Source: Rothia sp. (in: high G+C Gram-positive bacteria) (lineage in GTDB: Bacteria > Actinomycetota > Actinomycetes > Actinomycetales > Micrococcaceae). From it: a stretch of 64,000 nucleotides of DNA. Both the position numbers and the translations under genes were made by a program. Positions 26,873 through 36,435 of this stretch are shown here, piece by piece. The notes under the pieces are model-generated. The model was not told the origin of the DNA. It ran no database searches and saw only the letters and a program-made list of their open reading frames with translations. The stretch lies in assembly GCF_030540545.1 (NCBI RefSeq), contig NZ_JAUNVZ010000004.1, positions 1 through 64,000 on the forward strand, in the 5' to 3' direction. Each line of letters begins with the position of its first letter. The first letter of the stretch is position 1.

Positions 26873-28423
26873 ATGACAAACTCTTCACCTGTAACCCAGG
26901 CTCTACCCATTCACGCCCCCGGGCAAAAAACCAAACGCTGGGCAGCCCTTGCCACCCTCATGCTACCGGTACTGCTGGTCTCGGTGGATAACACCGTGCT
27001 CTCCTTCGCGGTACCCGCCATCGCCCAGGCGCTCTCACCCTCATCCTCCGAACAGCTGTGGATTATTGACGCCTACTCCCTGGTGCTTGCCGGCCTGCTG
27101 GTGCCCATGGGTAGTTTGAGCGACCGCTGGGGTCGCCGCCGCATGCTCATTATTGGATGCGTGGGCTTTGCTCTTGTCTCCGTGCTGGCGGCCTTTGCAC
27201 CCAGCGCGCTCGCCCTGGTGATTGCGCGCGCCCTGCTGGGTATTTTCGGTGCAATGCTCATGCCCGCAACCCTATCCCTAATCCGCAATATCTTTGTGGA
27301 CCCGGCAGAACGCCGCACCGCCATTGCCGTATGGGCGGCAATGTTCTCCGGTGGTGCTGCCCTGGGTCCGATAGTGGGTGGATTCCTGCTCAATAACTTC
27401 AGCTGGGGCTCGGTCTTTTTGATGGCTGTGCCCATTCTGGTGCTCTTCCTGGCGGTGGCTCCCTTCCTGCTGCCCGAGTCCAAGGATCCCAACCCCGGTC
27501 CGATTGATCCGCTGAGCATTGTGCTGATTATGATCTCCATGGTCAGCGTGACCTTCGGCCTGACCCAGATTTCCGAATCGGGCGTGGATGTGTACACCTC
27601 CAGCGCGATTATTATCGGCCTGATCATTGGCTACTTCTTTGTACGCCGCCAGCTGGCGCGTGAAATCCCCATGCTGGATGTGCGCCTCTTTAGCAACTCC
27701 GTCTTTAGTGGCGCTCTGATCGCGAACCTCTTCTCCATGGTGGTGGATGTTGGATTCCTCTACTTCGTCTCCCAGCACCTGCAGCTGGTCTCCGGGTTGG
27801 ACCCCATGCGCGCGGGTCTATTCCTGGTGCCCGGTCTTGCCATGACCATTATTTCCGGTCTCTACGTGGTCAAGCTTGCCAATAAATTCCACCCCGCAAC
27901 CCTGGTCTCTGCCGGTCTGGTGCTTAACGCTATTGCCTATGTGCTGGTGCTGCTGATCGGTCAGAGCGATGCGGGTCTGCTGCTTGCCTTTATTATTTTG
28001 GGTACCGGTGTGGGCTCATCTCAGACCATTTCTAATGACCTGATTCTCTCCAGCGTGCCCGCGTCCAAGGCTGGTGCCGCCAGTGCAATTTCCGAGACCT
28101 CGTATGAGTTCGGTAATGTGCTCGGTACCGTGCTCATCGGTGGTCTGCTGACCGTGGTGTACCGCGCTCAGATTGTGGTGCCCGAGGTCTTTAGTCACGA
28201 ACAGGCTGAAGATGCCATTGAAACCTTAGGTGGTGCTACCCGCGTGGCTCAAGAGCAGGGAGGGGACGCGGGTGCTGCTCTGCTTTCTTCCGCCCAGCAT
28301 GCCTTTGACTCCGGCGTGGTCTTTAGCTCTGCCGCCAGTGCCCTGCTGATGGTGGTAATGGCTATTGTTAGCTACCGCATGCTGCGTAAGGCGCCGGCAT
28401 ATATTAAGCCCGCTGAGCACTAA
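26873..28423 (+). CDS. MFS drug/proton antiporter, DHA2 (14-helix) type
   Basis: 516 residues from the ATG at 26873 (MTNSSPV). DHA2 signatures: LDNT-like motif D1 near VSVDNTVLSFAVPAIAQAL, motif A GSLSDRWGRRRML, and motif C-like GALLGPIVGGFL (here GAALGPIVGGFLL). Fourteen predicted helices. It probably expels lipophilic cations or antibiotics. No strong ribosome-binding site is visible, suggesting weak or leaderless translation. Divergent from the ABM gene. Confidence 0.9.
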   Translation: MTNSSPVTQALPIHAPGQKTKRWAALATLMLPVLLVSVDNTVLSFAVPAIAQALSPSSSEQLWIIDAYSLVLAGLLVPMGSLSDRWGRRRMLIIGCVGFALVSVLAAFAPSALALVIARALLGIFGAMLMPATLSLIRNIFVDPAERRTAIAVWAAMFSGGAALGPIVGGFLLNNFSWGSVFLMAVPILVLFLAVAPFLLPESKDPNPGPIDPLSIVLIMISMVSVTFGLTQISESGVDVYTSSAIIIGLIIGYFFVRRQLAREIPMLDVRLFSNSVFSGALIANLFSMVVDVGFLYFVSQHLQLVSGLDPMRAGLFLVPGLAMTIISGLYVVKLANKFHPATLVSAGLVLNAIAYVLVLLIGQSDAGLLLAFIILGTGVGSSQTISNDLILSSVPASKAGAASAISETSYEFGNVLGTVLIGGLLTVVYRAQIVVPEVFSHEQAEDAIETLGGATRVAQEQGGDAGAALLSSAQHAFDSGVVFSSAASALLMVVMAIVSYRMLRKAPAYIKPAEH

Positions 28424-28443
28424 AGAGTGTCGGTGTAGCGCTT

Positions 28444-28485
28444 ATAGGTCGGGGTGTGTTGAGTACTCAACACACCCCGACCTAT
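28444..28485. terminator. 42-bp perfect palindrome (terminator-like)
   Basis: Every position from 28444 to 28485 pairs with its mirror (centre GAGT/ACTC). It separates the convergent MFS and alcohol dehydrogenase genes. No U-tract follows. Confidence 0.7.
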
Positions 28486-28558
28486 GTATATTCAGTTATA
28501 TATTGGGCTATCTATATACCTGTTATTTCAGGGAAGTAAGAGGTAGAACCCTCGCCAA

Positions 28559-29608
28559 CTAGCGAGAAATAACAACCTTGACTGCCTGATGCTCCGCCGC
28601 ATTGCTAAAGAGATCATAGGCCTTCTCAAACTCATCAAAGCTGAAGTAGTGGGTTGCCATTGCCTTGGCATTCAGACGACCCGAGCGCACCATATTCAGC
28701 AGATTGCCCACGGTATTGCAATTGACCAAACCCATCGCAATATTCACATTGGAAATCCAGAGGGTATTAATGGGCAGATCCACGCTCTTACCGTGCACAC
28801 CGGCATTCGCCACATGGCCGTAGGGGCGCACGATCTTCAAACAGGTATCGAAGGTTGCGGGCACACCCACCGCTTCAATAGCAACATCCACGCCCAGACC
28901 GTCGGGGGAGAGAGCCTTAATCTTCTCAATGAAATCCGGATCGGATGCATTGACCATATCGGTAGCGCCCAGCTCCAGAGCCTTGCGCATGCGGTTCTCA
29001 TCCATATCCACGGTAATCACGCGACCGGCACCGCAGAGGTTCGCAGTCATAATCGCGCCCAGACCCACCGGGCCCGCACCGATGACCGCAACGGTATCAC
29101 CCGGCTTGGTCTGGCCGTTCAAAATACCCATCTCAAAACCGGTGGGCAGGGCATCGGTCAGGAAGAGAACCTCATCATCCTCCAGACCCTCGGGTACCAA
29201 GTGCAGGGAAGTCTCAGCGTAGGGAATGCGCACATACTCAGCCTGGGTGCCATCAATCATATAACCGAAAATCCAACCGACACCGCCCACGGTCTGGCAG
29301 TGCGAGGGCTTGGAAGCGCGGCAGTAGGAGCACTTGCCGCAATTGGTAACCGCGGGAATAATTACGCGATCGCCCACCTTCAGCTCGGTGACCGCTGCAC
29401 CGACCTCGGTAATGGTACCCACTGCCTCATGACCGAGAATACGACCGGACTCAACCTCGGGGCAATCGCCCTTGAGGATGTGCAAATCGGTGCCGCAAAT
29501 GGTGGTGGTATCCACGCGGGCAATCACATCGGTGGGCTCGAGAATTTGCGGGTCGGGGACATCCGTCCACTCCTTACGACCCGGACCGTAATACACCATA
29601 GCCTTCAT
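28559..29608 (-). CDS. adh: zinc-dependent alcohol dehydrogenase
   Basis: 349 residues. Catalytic zinc ligands Cys38 (ICGTDLH), His60-Glu61 (GHEAVG) and an Asp in TDALPTGFE; structural zinc at Cys90, 93, 96 and 104. Rossmann motif GAGPVG near residue 177. It oxidises an alcohol with NAD(P). The wording is close to zinc alcohol dehydrogenases related to threonine and isopropanol dehydrogenases. The mRNA leader can fold into a large hairpin. Strong ribosome-binding site (GAAGGAGA). Confidence 0.92.
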   Translation of the reverse strand: MKAMVYYGPGRKEWTDVPDPQILEPTDVIARVDTTTICGTDLHILKGDCPEVESGRILGHEAVGTITEVGAAVTELKVGDRVIIPAVTNCGKCSYCRASKPSHCQTVGGVGWIFGYMIDGTQAEYVRIPYAETSLHLVPEGLEDDEVLFLTDALPTGFEMGILNGQTKPGDTVAVIGAGPVGLGAIMTANLCGAGRVITVDMDENRMRKALELGATDMVNASDPDFIEKIKALSPDGLGVDVAIEAVGVPATFDTCLKIVRPYGHVANAGVHGKSVDLPINTLWISNVNIAMGLVNCNTVGNLLNMVRSGRLNAKAMATHYFSFDEFEKAYDLFSNAAEHQAVKVVISR

Positions 29609-29619
29609 GCGTTTATCTC

Positions 29620-29698
29620 CTTCTCAACTTTGAGAGCGACCACTGCTTTATGGCCGCCGAATGCACAAGACCGGCTGGTCTTAACTCCAGTAAAGCAG
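29620..29698 (-). promoter_or_regulatory. structured leader of the adh mRNA
   Basis: CTGCTTTA (29643-29650) and TAAAGCAG (29691-29698) enclose AAGACC-GGCT-GGTCTT (29667-29682). A further TCTCAA/TTGAGA hairpin (29620-29633) lies just upstream of the ribosome-binding site. A folded 5' leader or nested operator is likely; the class is unknown. Confidence 0.4.
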
Positions 29699-29815
29699 AA
29701 AACGCATAAAACGTCTTTTATGGCTGTCATAGATAGGTTTTTAACCTGTATATCCCATGAATACGGATTAACGTAAAAATATATACGGCGAAGATACAGC
29801 GGGTCATACTACGCC

Positions 29816-29861
29816 TATCGGGTGCCTTGCACAGGGAACACTACACAGGGAACACCCGATA
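29816..29861 (-). terminator. terminator-like hairpin behind the ABC cluster
   Basis: TATCGGGTG pairs with CACCCGATA. The loop contains CACAGGGAACAC twice. Confidence 0.55.
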
Positions 29862-29883
29862 GTCGCACACCGTAGCCCTAAGG

Positions 29884-30735
29884 CTACACAGCACGGGAAA
29901 CACTGCGAGAATACACCGCCGAGAAGAGCCAGAGCATCATAAAAGCCGCCACCATGACCAACACAATCGTGCCGCCGGTGGGCAGATTATAACCCCACGA
30001 TAGATACAGACCCGTCACCGAACACAGGCAGGCAAAAAGGGGAGAAACCCACAGCATACGACCCAAAGTGGAGCAGAGAATACGCGCAGCCGACGCCGGA
30101 ATAACAATCAGCGCCAGCACCAACACATTACCCAGAGTCTGCAAACTAATCACCACAGCCACCGTCACCAGAACATAGAGCACAATATCCAGCAGCAAAA
30201 CCGGCAAACCCATAGCGCGGGCACTCTCACGGTCCAAACTCACCGCCACAAACTGCCGATGGAAAAACCACAGGCAGACAATAATCAGCAGGGACAGCAG
30301 AGCCGCCTGAAGCACATCATCGCCCGAGACGCCCGCAATGGAACCAAAAAGGAAATCCTGCACCGACGCTGAATACCCCGGCGCCAAAGAGATAATCACA
30401 ATACCCGCCGCGAAAGACCCCGCAAAGAAAATACCAATCACAGAATCCTCACGCAGACGCTGATTCTGGCTGCACAGAGCCACCAAAATCGCGGTCAACA
30501 CACCAGCACTCAAGCCACCCAGCAGCAAATTGCCACCCATCACAAAAGCCAACGCCAGGCCGGGGAAGACCGAATGGGCCACCGCATCCCCAATAAAAAC
30601 CATACCGCGCATAATCACATGGCAACCCACAATACCGGTCACCAGAGAAGAGAGCAGCAGGGCGCACAGAGCGCGCGGCAAAAAGCCCAGAGCGGGATTG
30701 AAAAGATCCTGCAGAAACTCCAGGGGAGTAATCAC
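29884..30735 (-). CDS. metal ABC transporter permease (anchored-repeat type)
   Basis: 283 residues, about eight or nine helices. ZnuB/AztB-type permease with GCHVIMRGMVFIGDAVAHSVFPGLALAF near residues 38-65. It forms the membrane channel with the ATPase encoded just upstream, overlapping it (GTGA start). The gene order permease, ATPase, surface protein, binding subunit with repeat, and further surface proteins is the actinobacterial anchored-repeat ABC system. Zinc or manganese is inferred from family. Confidence 0.9.
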   Translation of the reverse strand: MITPLEFLQDLFNPALGFLPRALCALLLSSLVTGIVGCHVIMRGMVFIGDAVAHSVFPGLALAFVMGGNLLLGGLSAGVLTAILVALCSQNQRLREDSVIGIFFAGSFAAGIVIISLAPGYSASVQDFLFGSIAGVSGDDVLQAALLSLLIIVCLWFFHRQFVAVSLDRESARAMGLPVLLLDIVLYVLVTVAVVISLQTLGNVLVLALIVIPASAARILCSTLGRMLWVSPLFACLCSVTGLYLSWGYNLPTGGTIVLVMVAAFMMLWLFSAVYSRSVSRAV

Positions 30736-31451
30736 AGCTGATCCTCCTTCGACTGCAACCAGGAGAGTAAATACTCCACCGAAAAATCCTGCGCCGCGCC
30801 ATCCAACGCCAGGGTGGAACGGATGCCCACAATACGACTGCAGGAGGTGCGCGCCGCGAGCATATCGTGCGTGGACATTACAATGCTGACCCCCTCGCCC
30901 GATAGCTGGTGATAGAGCTCGGTGAGCATACTCTGCGTGGGTGCATCCACGCCCGTAAAAGGCTCATCCAACAGCAGTAGGCGCGGGGAACACGCCAGGG
31001 CGCGCGCCAGAAGCACCCTTTGACGCTGACCTCCCGAGAGCTGAGCAATGGGACGATCGCGTAATTCCATCAAATCGGTGCGTTCCAGGGACTCAAAGAC
31101 CGCACGCCAATCGTGCCTCGAGGCGCGAGAAAACCAGCCTTGACTCGGCAGCCTGCCGGTCATGACCGTATCCTGCACACTCAACGGAAAATCCCAATGA
31201 AAAAGATGCTTCTGAGGCACATAGCCCAGGCGCCCGCGCGCAGAACGAGGGGAGGCACCCAATATCTGCACACTGCCCGAAACGGGGCGCAAAAGACCCA
31301 GTAGGGTTCGCAGAAAAGTAGTTTTACCGGCACCATTGGCACCAATGAGAGCCGTGAACTCGCCCGGCTCCAGGCGAAAATCAATATTGCGCACAATAGC
31401 CTGAGAACCGTAGCCAACGCTCAGCTTTTCGCACACCAGGGGATCAGACAT
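30732..31451 (-). CDS. metal ABC transporter ATPase
   Basis: 239 residues. Walker A GANGAGKTT, Q-loop VPQKHLF, signature LSGGQRQR, Walker B LLLLDEP and the switch histidine in MSTHD are all present. It belongs to the Zn/Mn branch (ZnuC/MntB-like). The start overlaps the stop of the surface-protein gene upstream (TAATG), so the genes are translated as a unit. Confidence 0.93.
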   Translation of the reverse strand: MSDPLVCEKLSVGYGSQAIVRNIDFRLEPGEFTALIGANGAGKTTFLRTLLGLLRPVSGSVQILGASPRSARGRLGYVPQKHLFHWDFPLSVQDTVMTGRLPSQGWFSRASRHDWRAVFESLERTDLMELRDRPIAQLSGGQRQRVLLARALACSPRLLLLDEPFTGVDAPTQSMLTELYHQLSGEGVSIVMSTHDMLAARTSCSRIVGIRSTLALDGAAQDFSVEYLLSWLQSKEDQL

Positions 31452-32536
31452 TATTTATCCCCTAGGTTCTTGGACGCGGCAAAATCAGCGGCAGCCTGAC
31501 GCTGTGCGCCCACGCTTTTACGGCGCAGATACACCGCCAGGGCACCGAGTACCGCAAGCACCGCGCATGCGCCAATGACCAGGGGAGCCGATAGCGCGTT
31601 ATCGGCGCTCTTCTCAGTCTGGTCTGTTGAATTCTGAGTTGCCGCACTATGGGCAGAGGAAGCAGAAGAGGCACTGGCAGAGGGTGCGGAGGAGAGCATA
31701 GAAGCGCGCGCCTTATGAGCTTCGTTAAAAGCCTGATCGGTGCTGATTTCATCGCCCAGCACTATAGAAAGCACGCGGCTATCGCTGACCGTCGTGCCGT
31801 CGTTTAGCTCCGCGCTCGCTGTAATCTTTAGGTGATATACGCCCGGCTGGGTAAAGACCCAATTGGCGTGCACATGGGAGTTCTTCTCCACCCAGATGGG
31901 CTGCGGGTCCTTGGTGCTCGAAGACCAGAGAAGCTGCGGGGCGGAAAAATTGCCGTTCTCCACATAGAGGCTAAATTGTCCCGGCCCCTGCACACTCTCC
32001 AAGGTTAGGGTTACTCCGCGCTTGAGCTGCGGCACAAGCTGAGGGTCCTGGGCATTCCAACCCGGCCAAATAACACCCTTAGCTTCCGTCTGGGGAATGA
32101 CATACACCTGCGAGCCTGCCGGCGCGCCCACAAAGGAGTAGCGGCTATCCTCCGGTACGGTACGAAGGGCTGCCGAGGAGCCGCGGTAGAGGGTGGAGTC
32201 CATGGAGCGCCACACGGGCGTGCTGCCGTGGTCATCGTGAATCATCAGCTCAAAGTGACCATTGTTCAGATGCGGCCCCATATCCACATGCCCCGCGCTA
32301 ATTTCGGTGGGCTCGGTGGCAACCGGCTGGGAGGCTGCCAGGCTCTGATCCAGGGCGCGATCCTGTACCGATTTATTCTCACCGCTCGCACTGGAGGATG
32401 CGGAGGCACTGGGTGCGCTAGGCTCGGGAGCCGAGACGGCTGCCGGTGCCCCCGCAAGGCTGAGGGCTAGGGCGCAGACCAGGGGGCGAGTGAATGTCGG
32501 GCGGGAACTAAAAATGGAGCTGTGGGAAGTCATCAT
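31451..32536 (-). CDS. membrane-anchored surface protein with one anchored repeat
   Basis: 361 residues. Signal peptide (about 1-36, ...SLAGAPAAVSA), then a repeat domain (about 75-265) whose core reads HVHANWVFTQPGVYHLKITASAEL. A Ser/Ala linker follows, then one membrane helix (about 315-337) with a basic cytoplasmic tail. No LPXTG-type motif, so it is probably held by the helix. The domain is the actinobacterial surface-anchored repeat that accompanies this transporter type. HxH may contribute metal binding; that part is inference. Confidence 0.85.
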   Translation of the reverse strand: MMTSHSSIFSSRPTFTRPLVCALALSLAGAPAAVSAPEPSAPSASASSSASGENKSVQDRALDQSLAASQPVATEPTEISAGHVDMGPHLNNGHFELMIHDDHGSTPVWRSMDSTLYRGSSAALRTVPEDSRYSFVGAPAGSQVYVIPQTEAKGVIWPGWNAQDPQLVPQLKRGVTLTLESVQGPGQFSLYVENGNFSAPQLLWSSSTKDPQPIWVEKNSHVHANWVFTQPGVYHLKITASAELNDGTTVSDSRVLSIVLGDEISTDQAFNEAHKARASMLSSAPSASASSASSAHSAATQNSTDQTEKSADNALSAPLVIGACAVLAVLGALAVYLRRKSVGAQRQAAADFAASKNLGDK

Positions 32537-32575
32537 TATCCTTTCAATAGTCTGCGCTGCGGCGGCCGCGAGCGA

Positions 32576-34246
32576 CTAGTCCAGGTGTATATTCGAGGCT
32601 GCCAGAATGGCGTGCATATTGGCGCGCATCATCTGTTCATAGCTGGGCGCTGATTCATCCAGGGAGTCGGAGTAGAGGGGAATGAGAGGAACCCCAATAT
32701 CTGCGGCTATTTGACCCAGTACCGGGGAACGCTGACGAATATTCTTTTCTATGTATATAGCTGGTAATGATAAATCTTGGATGGTTTTCTGCAGGCGCTG
32801 ACGAGCCGCAACACTGGGCTCCGCGCCCGATACAGCGGTCACAAAACCAGCAATTTTTAGCCCGTAATTCTGCGCCAAATAGCGGTATCCATCATGAGTG
32901 GTCACCAGCTGGCGCCCAGAATCCGGGAGTCGATCAAAACCGGTGTGCAGGTACTCATCCAACGCCCGATAGCGTTCATCGGCCTGTACGGCACGCTGAG
33001 CGTAGAGAGAAGCACGCGGAGGATCCACCTGCCCCATATGCTGAGCAATGCACGCTATAGCTGCCCGCGCATTGGGCACACTATGCCAAAAATGCGGGTC
33101 AATCTCACCGTGTACATGCTTACCCAGAACCGCTTGAGCCAGTAGGTACACCTGTCCCCGAGAATCCTGCGCCGAGGGGCGCAAAAAGCGGTATGATGCA
33201 CCGGCAGGAATATCCTGCAGGGTACGCGAAGGAACCTCGCACACGGTGAATTCCGGATCCCACCACTGCACGGTGCTATTCCCGACCGAGGGAACGGAAG
33301 AATGGGAATCATCAGGAGCATCCACCCGCAAGGCAATACGATTCTCACCGGGGATTGCCGTCAGATCTGCGTGACCTGCCGAAAGCACCCTAAAACGCTC
33401 GGTAGGCACGGATCTGCGAGAGGCAATTATCTGCACCGCACGTGAGGCGGGAATACCCACCGCCCAATATAAAACAGTGCTCAAATTCCTACCTTCGCCG
33501 CGCGCCCACAGGCGCAACTCATACACACCCGCAGCACCAAAACTCCAGGACAGATGAGTATGCGCCGCCGCCGGAAGATCCAGAGAATGTTCCGGCTGCT
33601 CGGGCTGAGTGCGCAGCTGCTCTTCCCCAGTACTCGAGACATTCACCCCGCGAGCGTGGGAGTCCCCCAGTAGCTCCACGGCGCCAAAGGTCTGGGTAAT
33701 AAAAGCCGTCAGCTGAGAGGGCCCGCGCACCGAGGAAAAGCCAAAAAGCATACCCTCACTACCACCCTCAACCCGTAGGCCCAACCATAGGGAATCCAGG
33801 GAAGCATCCTCCACCATGGGTAGCAGCCTACCACCAAAAGACTCCACTCGCTCGGCAAGAGGAATCAGAGGAGCACCCTGAGGCAGATTATTCGACATCA
33901 TTGATAGCAGCTTGCGCTGCTCCAGCAGCATGCCATTAGTAAAAGCCGCCGATGAATACACCACGGAGCGAATATCCCGCAGGGAAGGTTCATAGGAATG
34001 CGGGTCGGCACCCGAAGGAACCAGGGAAATCACCTGCGCACTATCGCCCACCACCTGACGCACCCAATCGGCAATAATCGGGGTGGAAGCCACCACCGAC
34101 AGCCCCCTATCGGCGCCAGATACGGGCGCGCAGGAGCTAAGCGCGGGGGTAAGAGAGCACAACCCGGCACCCGCCGCCCAGCGCAAAGCCTGACGGCGGG
34201 TTGGAGCACTCCACGTATTGAGTGCTAAGCGCCGAGATGAGCCCAT
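32576..34246 (-). CDS. metal-binding lipoprotein with inserted anchored repeat
   Basis: 556 residues. The twin-arginine-like signal TRRQALRWAAGAG ends in lipobox LSSC (Cys39). A ZnuA-type binding domain begins (about 48-145; ligand His83 in DPHSYEPS), is interrupted by an anchored-repeat insertion (about 146-360; HTHLSWSFGAAGVYELRL), and resumes (about 365-556; DPHFWHSVPN and TTHDGYRYLA). So one polypeptide joins a metal receptor with the surface repeat. ATG overlaps the previous stop (TAATG). It delivers metal to the permease; zinc is likely but not proven. Confidence 0.88.
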   Translation of the reverse strand: MGSSRRLALNTWSAPTRRQALRWAAGAGLCSLTPALSSCAPVSGADRGLSVVASTPIIADWVRQVVGDSAQVISLVPSGADPHSYEPSLRDIRSVVYSSAAFTNGMLLEQRKLLSMMSNNLPQGAPLIPLAERVESFGGRLLPMVEDASLDSLWLGLRVEGGSEGMLFGFSSVRGPSQLTAFITQTFGAVELLGDSHARGVNVSSTGEEQLRTQPEQPEHSLDLPAAAHTHLSWSFGAAGVYELRLWARGEGRNLSTVLYWAVGIPASRAVQIIASRRSVPTERFRVLSAGHADLTAIPGENRIALRVDAPDDSHSSVPSVGNSTVQWWDPEFTVCEVPSRTLQDIPAGASYRFLRPSAQDSRGQVYLLAQAVLGKHVHGEIDPHFWHSVPNARAAIACIAQHMGQVDPPRASLYAQRAVQADERYRALDEYLHTGFDRLPDSGRQLVTTHDGYRYLAQNYGLKIAGFVTAVSGAEPSVAARQRLQKTIQDLSLPAIYIEKNIRQRSPVLGQIAADIGVPLIPLYSDSLDESAPSYEQMMRANMHAILAASNIHLD

Positions 34247-36336
34247 TAGCTTTCCTTACGCGAACGATATAGGGAGCGCAGTAGCCCCGCGCCCACAATT
34301 AGCGCAGCCAAAGAACCGAGCACCATCAGCGGGTCAATACTCGCACCGGTGGACGCCAGCTTACCCTCGGCGGACGCCTTCTGCGCCTGAGTAAGCTCCT
34401 GATTGGTCAGGGAACAATCCGCACCGGAGGCAGTCTTACCCACAATACGCACGCGGCTACCATCGGGCTTGGTCACAATTCCGGTAGCTTCATCCACGCT
34501 GCCGGGCTTGGACTCTGAGCCCTGTGCTTCGGAGCCCTTGGACTGCTTGGGTGTGCCGGAATCCCGGGCGGTGTTATCCTGCTGAGCTGCTGTGCTGGTA
34601 TCACCCACACTAAAGTGCAGGGTGCCGGAGGTGCTCACCGTTTCCCCGGACTTGAGGGGAATGGTGAAGGTCAGCTGTACGGTATATTCGCCCTCGGCGG
34701 TGAATACCCAATTGCTGTGCTGGTGGGTATTGAGGGGAATGTCAAAGGAGCCGCGCGAGGTAGAATCAAAGACCTTTTCACCGGCGGATCCGAAGTTGCC
34801 GGAGAGGAAAACAGACATGGAGCCCGGGCCGCTAAAATCGCTCAGGCTCATGGTGATCGGCCCGGAGGCTTGGGAGATGAGCTGGGAGTCCTGGGTGTTC
34901 CAGCCCAGCCAGGGAACATTCGGCTGTTGAGTGGCTCCAATCATATGCACGCTAGTACCGGCCGGGGCAATATCCTCAAAACCCGAGGGCAGAGCAAGTT
35001 TAGCGGCATCGCCCAGCACAAAATCCAGGCTTTCGGGCGCCACAAAACGCGCCGGGGAAGAACGATCATCCTTCACCGCCGTGCGCGCAGAAGAGCCGGA
35101 AAAGACCGGACCCACATCAAAATGACCCTCGTGAACCGCCTCGCCACGATGAGCAACCGGAACCACGCTCACCTGCGCGGGCAGGGCATCGGCGCGCGCC
35201 TGAGCCTTTTCGACGGGCACCTCAACCGGGTAGCACTTCTCGGGAGCCTGCTGATGTGCACCTGCCTGCGCGCGAGGTGCTGCGGGCACCTGCGCACTAT
35301 TGGCGCCGCGCACCGAAGGCTTCTGCTGATCAGTCTTGACGGGAGTATTCTGCCCCGCGGGCTGAGAATGGGCGCCCTTCTGTTCTGCGGGTGCAGCCAC
35401 CGCGCGAACACCCGGCAGGGTGGAGCTCTGAGTGTGGGAGGGACTTTCGGAAGTACTCGAGTCACTCGGGGAAGCGCTCGTAGTGTGAGTATCTGCGGCG
35501 CTGGGGCTTTCGCTGGTGGCGGCGGAAACAGAGGGGGAAGCGCTCTGTTCTCGCCTTTGGGCGTCGGCGGCGCGCTGCTCCATATGCTCAAAAATACCTT
35601 CGGGTACATCGCCCACTACCAGGGTGTAGGTCTGCACGGTAGACACCGGGGTACCGTCGAGCAGCTGCGCGCTCAGGCGGAAACTCAGCTCATAGGTGCC
35701 CGCACGGGTAAAAGCCCAAGAAGCGTGGTAGTGACCGCCGGCGTACATGGTGAACGGACTCAGAGAATCCGCGGTGGAAAAAAGACGCGGCTGCTCTCCC
35801 AGAGTTTCGCTAAAGATCTCGGCGCGGCCACCCTCGGGCACGGTTGATGAGATGAGCTCAAGGCTTAGGGCATCGTCTTTAAAAATGCCGCGCTGAATAT
35901 CCTCGGCACCAAAGCCGGGGAATAGTAGTCCCTCGGCGCGCGTGCCCGGAATATAGAAAATATCGGTGCCCTCGGGGGCAATAAAGTCGTAGCGCTTGGT
36001 CACCTTCGAGCGCGCCGATTCAACATCGGGCAGTTGAAAAACAGTGGAGGCAGGCGAAAATGCCGCGCTGCCACGGTCAATATCCGCTACCGAGTTCAGG
36101 CCTAGGCTCTTACTCTGAGAGTCCCAGAGCGCGTTGACGATTTCGGTATGTACTCCGGCGACAATATAGCGGCCGTTCATAATCAGGTGACCGTTGGCGT
36201 CTTTGGCTTCTGCACTGCTACTTGCCGAAGGCGCGGGTGCGCTCTCCTGAGCCTGTGCGGGCAGGGCGGCAATGGGTGCCAGAGTGAGCAGGGCGCTTAG
36301 GCTCAGGGCGTTGAGGCTGCGGGTGCTTCGTTGCAA
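34246..36336 (-). CDS. LAXTG-anchored surface protein with two anchored repeats
   Basis: 696 residues from a TTG at 36336, supported by AAGGAGA just upstream; the frame opens earlier without a ribosome-binding site. Signal peptide ends near PAQAQE. The first repeat (about 40-250; GHYHASWAFTRAGTYELS) and second (about 400-590; THQHSNWVFTAEGEYTVQ) are separated by a Ser/Thr/Pro/Gln-rich stalk. The C-terminus has LASTG, a helix and RKES, a class E sortase signal. First gene of the minus-strand transporter operon. Proposed role: capturing or passing metal at the wall. Confidence 0.88.
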   Translation of the reverse strand: MQRSTRSLNALSLSALLTLAPIAALPAQAQESAPAPSASSSAEAKDANGHLIMNGRYIVAGVHTEIVNALWDSQSKSLGLNSVADIDRGSAAFSPASTVFQLPDVESARSKVTKRYDFIAPEGTDIFYIPGTRAEGLLFPGFGAEDIQRGIFKDDALSLELISSTVPEGGRAEIFSETLGEQPRLFSTADSLSPFTMYAGGHYHASWAFTRAGTYELSFRLSAQLLDGTPVSTVQTYTLVVGDVPEGIFEHMEQRAADAQRREQSASPSVSAATSESPSAADTHTTSASPSDSSTSESPSHTQSSTLPGVRAVAAPAEQKGAHSQPAGQNTPVKTDQQKPSVRGANSAQVPAAPRAQAGAHQQAPEKCYPVEVPVEKAQARADALPAQVSVVPVAHRGEAVHEGHFDVGPVFSGSSARTAVKDDRSSPARFVAPESLDFVLGDAAKLALPSGFEDIAPAGTSVHMIGATQQPNVPWLGWNTQDSQLISQASGPITMSLSDFSGPGSMSVFLSGNFGSAGEKVFDSTSRGSFDIPLNTHQHSNWVFTAEGEYTVQLTFTIPLKSGETVSTSGTLHFSVGDTSTAAQQDNTARDSGTPKQSKGSEAQGSESKPGSVDEATGIVTKPDGSRVRIVGKTASGADCSLTNQELTQAQKASAEGKLASTGASIDPLMVLGSLAALIVGAGLLRSLYRSRKES

Positions 36337-36435
36337 TGGGATCTCCTTTTCACTGTGTACGTGTGCGGTACTGCGTGCGGTGACACGCAAATCAAAGGTG
36401 TTCTTGAGAATCACTATACTCTCAATACGCGCTAA

